Shown: positions 6,155 through 7,181 of the stretch, piece by piece
How positions within the stretch are numbered: position 1 is the stretch's first letter
How the letters are laid out: the number at the start of each line of letters is the position of its first letter
Source: Deltaproteobacteria bacterium RIFOXYD12_FULL_50_9
GTDB lineage: Bacteria > Desulfobacterota > Desulfobulbia > Desulfobulbales > CALZHT01
Length of the DNA stretch: 7,181 nt
Assembly (NCBI GenBank): GCA_001799225.1
Contig: MGTA01000091.1
Span: forward strand, 668-7,848
Direction of reading: 5' to 3'
Notes under the pieces: generated by a model
The model's input: only the letters and a program-made list of their open reading frames with translations
Told to the model about the DNA's origin: nothing
Databases searched by the model: none
Position numbers and translations under genes: made by a program

Positions 6155-6453
6155 TTCAATCCCCCTTCCCAGGCGCCATGCGCTCGTAACCCCTCGGCGC
6201 TGGCTATGGGTTCTAAGGTCGGATCGCTGAAGCTCAATTGAATGGCTTTGGTCCGTTGGGGGCCGGATTCAAAGAGGAGATGCAGGGCCTTGATGAAGGT
6301 GTTGTACCTGAAATCCGCCCTGGCATCGGCAGCGCCGTCGCAGCGGTCGATCCGGTCAAGAAACGCTGCTATCTCCAGAAGTCTGGCGCGATTTTCAAGG
6401 AAGTACAACTCTAAGCTTGCCTGTGCCGATTTCGGGCATCTCTCTGGGGCCAT
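6151..6453 (-). CDS. Small helical protein in the eboA position
   Basis: A 100-residue soluble protein of unknown function with no signal peptide or membrane helix. It looks mostly helical: LELYFLENRARLLEIAAFLDRIDR (14-37), then a charged DARADFRYNTFIKALHLLFE segment (43-62) and a C-terminal stretch with SDPTLEPIASAEGL (76-89). It stands between eboD and eboB, where an eboA gene would complete the set. It is about half the usual eboA length (near 200 residues from memory), and I cannot recognise an EboA signature, so no symbol is given. The start at 6453 is supported by AGGAG at 6461-6465, 7 nt upstream. Its first 59 nt overlap the 3' end of eboD in another frame and its stop overlaps eboB, so it is translated from the operon message. 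It may be a reduced EboA or an unrelated ebo-associated protein. Confidence 0.75.
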   Translation of the reverse strand: MAPERCPKSAQASLELYFLENRARLLEIAAFLDRIDRCDGAADARADFRYNTFIKALHLLFESGPQRTKAIQLSFSDPTLEPIASAEGLRAHGAWEGGLK

Positions 6454-7181
6454 TTCTGCTCTCCTTTCCTTTCTTTCTCTCTCTCAGCAGATCAATACAC
6501 TGCCGCAACAGACCGGTATCAACATCATGAACATCGATCTTCTCGCCGATCGACTTGAGTAAGGTTATAGTCAACTCGCCGCCAAGATGCTCCTGAAATT
6601 CGCGCAAGGCCCGGTCGATGTCGATCCAGCTTAACGCCCAGTGATACAACTCAAAGCCGATATCTTCAAGCGCCACAAAGATCCTGTTCAGTTCAATCTC
6701 GCTGATCAAGCCTTTTTTGTAAGAGTATAAGGAATCCAGGGCAACCCCGCTCGCCACTGCCTCGCCGTGCTGCACTTCACCTCCGGTGATCTCCTCGACC
6801 TTGTGCGCCGACCAGTGGCCAAAATCAAGCGGCCTTGACGAGCCGTTTTCGAACGGGTCACCGCTCCTGCCGATATGCTCCATATGCAGTTCCGCGCAGC
6901 GGATGATCATCTTCTCCATGATCTCCGGTGCAAAAGCCGCTAATCTCTTACGCTCCTTGTAAAGCAGGTCGAAAAACGCCCGGTCTTTGATCAGTGCGAC
7001 TTTGACCGCCTCGGCAATCCCTGATCGCTTATCTCTTTCCGGCAGCGTTTCTAAAAAATCAAAGTCGTTAATCACCGCATACGGCGGGGTGAAGGTGCCG
7101 ATAAAATTCTTTCTGCCAAAGGCGTTGATGCTGGTTTTGACGCCAACGCCTGAATCATTCTGGGAAAGGGTGGTGGTCGGC
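6395..7181 (-). CDS. eboD: EboD, 3-dehydroquinate synthase-like sugar-phosphate cyclase (5' end outside window)
   Basis: The last 261 residues are visible; about a third of the protein (the NAD-binding half) is missing to the right. The frame is open through 7180, so the GTG at 7075 is internal and not the start. Motifs, numbered from the first visible residue: PTTTLSQNDSGVGVKTSIN (1-19), RKNFIGTF (23-30), TLPERDKRSGIAEAVK (45-60), LDFGHWSAHKVE (118-129) and QHGEAVASG (137-145). The zinc ligands of dehydroquinate synthases are kept as E57, H122 and H138. Known: the family also contains 2-epi-5-epi-valiolone synthases and other cyclases acting on sedoheptulose-type phosphates; the DSGVGVK pattern departs from the DS-x-VGGK of true AroB. 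Inferred: it makes the cyclic core precursor for the ebo product. The end carries a charged tail (LRERKKGKESRNG) that overlaps the next gene by 59 nt. AroB itself is unlikely in this context. Confidence 0.9.
   Translation of the reverse strand, partial: PTTTLSQNDSGVGVKTSINAFGRKNFIGTFTPPYAVINDFDFLETLPERDKRSGIAEAVKVALIKDRAFFDLLYKERKRLAAFAPEIMEKMIIRCAELHMEHIGRSGDPFENGSSRPLDFGHWSAHKVEEITGGEVQHGEAVASGVALDSLYSYKKGLISEIELNRIFVALEDIGFELYHWALSWIDIDRALREFQEHLGGELTITLLKSIGEKIDVHDVDTGLLRQCIDLLRERKKGKESRNGPREMPEIGTGKLRVVLP
6461..6465 (-). promoter_or_regulatory. Ribosome binding site of the eboA-position gene, inside eboD
   Basis: AGGAG on the minus strand, 7 nt before the ATG at 6451-6453. It is part of an unbroken 27-nt purine run (minus strand of 6459-6485) that also encodes the charged tail of the cyclase. 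It fixes the start of the small gene at 6453 despite the 59-nt overlap. Confidence 0.65.

Larger units (their letters stand above)
2132..7181 (-). other. ebo-type operon: eboD, eboA-position gene, eboB, eboE, eboF, eboC
   Basis: Six minus-strand genes are packed with no room for internal promoters. The junctions are a 59-nt overlap, ATGA, TGATG, TAATG and a 29-nt gap. The protein families (sugar-phosphate cyclase, TatD-like hydrolase, TIM-barrel, alkaline-phosphatase fold, UbiA) match the set that defines ebo clusters. Known: ebo genes occur in diverse bacteria and in some eustigmatophyte plastids, and in Nostoc they are needed for precursor movement to the periplasm in scytonemin synthesis. 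Inferred: this operon makes or moves a small metabolite of unknown structure. Its promoter lies right of the window. Confidence 0.85.

Noticed and set aside
6395..7075. A complete 226-residue cyclase starting at GTG 7075
   Set aside because: The frame stays open to the window edge, and the residues before 7075 encode the conserved NDSGVGVK and GRKNFIGTF blocks, so the GTG is an internal valine codon.

Overview
The window is almost entirely coding and every supported gene reads on the minus strand, so transcription runs from the right edge towards the left. The genes point to a Gram-negative bacterium of moderate GC content. One protein has a signal peptide, a secretin-type N domain and a PDZ domain, and another is an exported beta-propeller. 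An environmental delta-proteobacterial type of lineage would fit, but the sequence does not fix the taxon.

Bases 2132-7181 hold an ebo-type cluster, the six-gene cluster known from eustigmatophyte plastids, cyanobacterial scytonemin loci and Pseudomonas. In transcription order it contains: an EboD-like sugar-phosphate cyclase (5' end outside the window), a 100-residue protein in the place of eboA, EboB (TatD-like hydrolase), EboE (TIM-barrel), EboF (alkaline-phosphatase fold) and EboC (UbiA-like membrane protein). Four junctions overlap (59 nt, then ATGA, TGATG and TAATG) and the last gap is 29 nt, so this is one translationally coupled operon. The likely logic is a cyclised sugar-type precursor that is tailored by the soluble enzymes and handled at the membrane by EboC. 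In cyanobacteria the cluster is linked to moving a precursor to the periplasm. The product is unknown.

Bases 1947-2131 form an AT-rich gap. It carries a hairpin just downstream of eboC and, beyond it, a good sigma70-type promoter for the next transcription unit. That unit (1-1946) encodes a secreted STN-PDZ protein and an exported FG-GAP/VCBS beta-propeller protein that runs off the left edge.

The main oddities are a heptameric repeat (CTGACTC/CTGAATC) that appears inside eboE, in frame, and again in the eboF-eboC gap, where it supplies the ribosome binding site of eboC. EboF lacks several canonical metal ligands of its superfamily. EboC lacks a recognisable second aspartate motif. The secreted STN-PDZ protein has an unfamiliar architecture.
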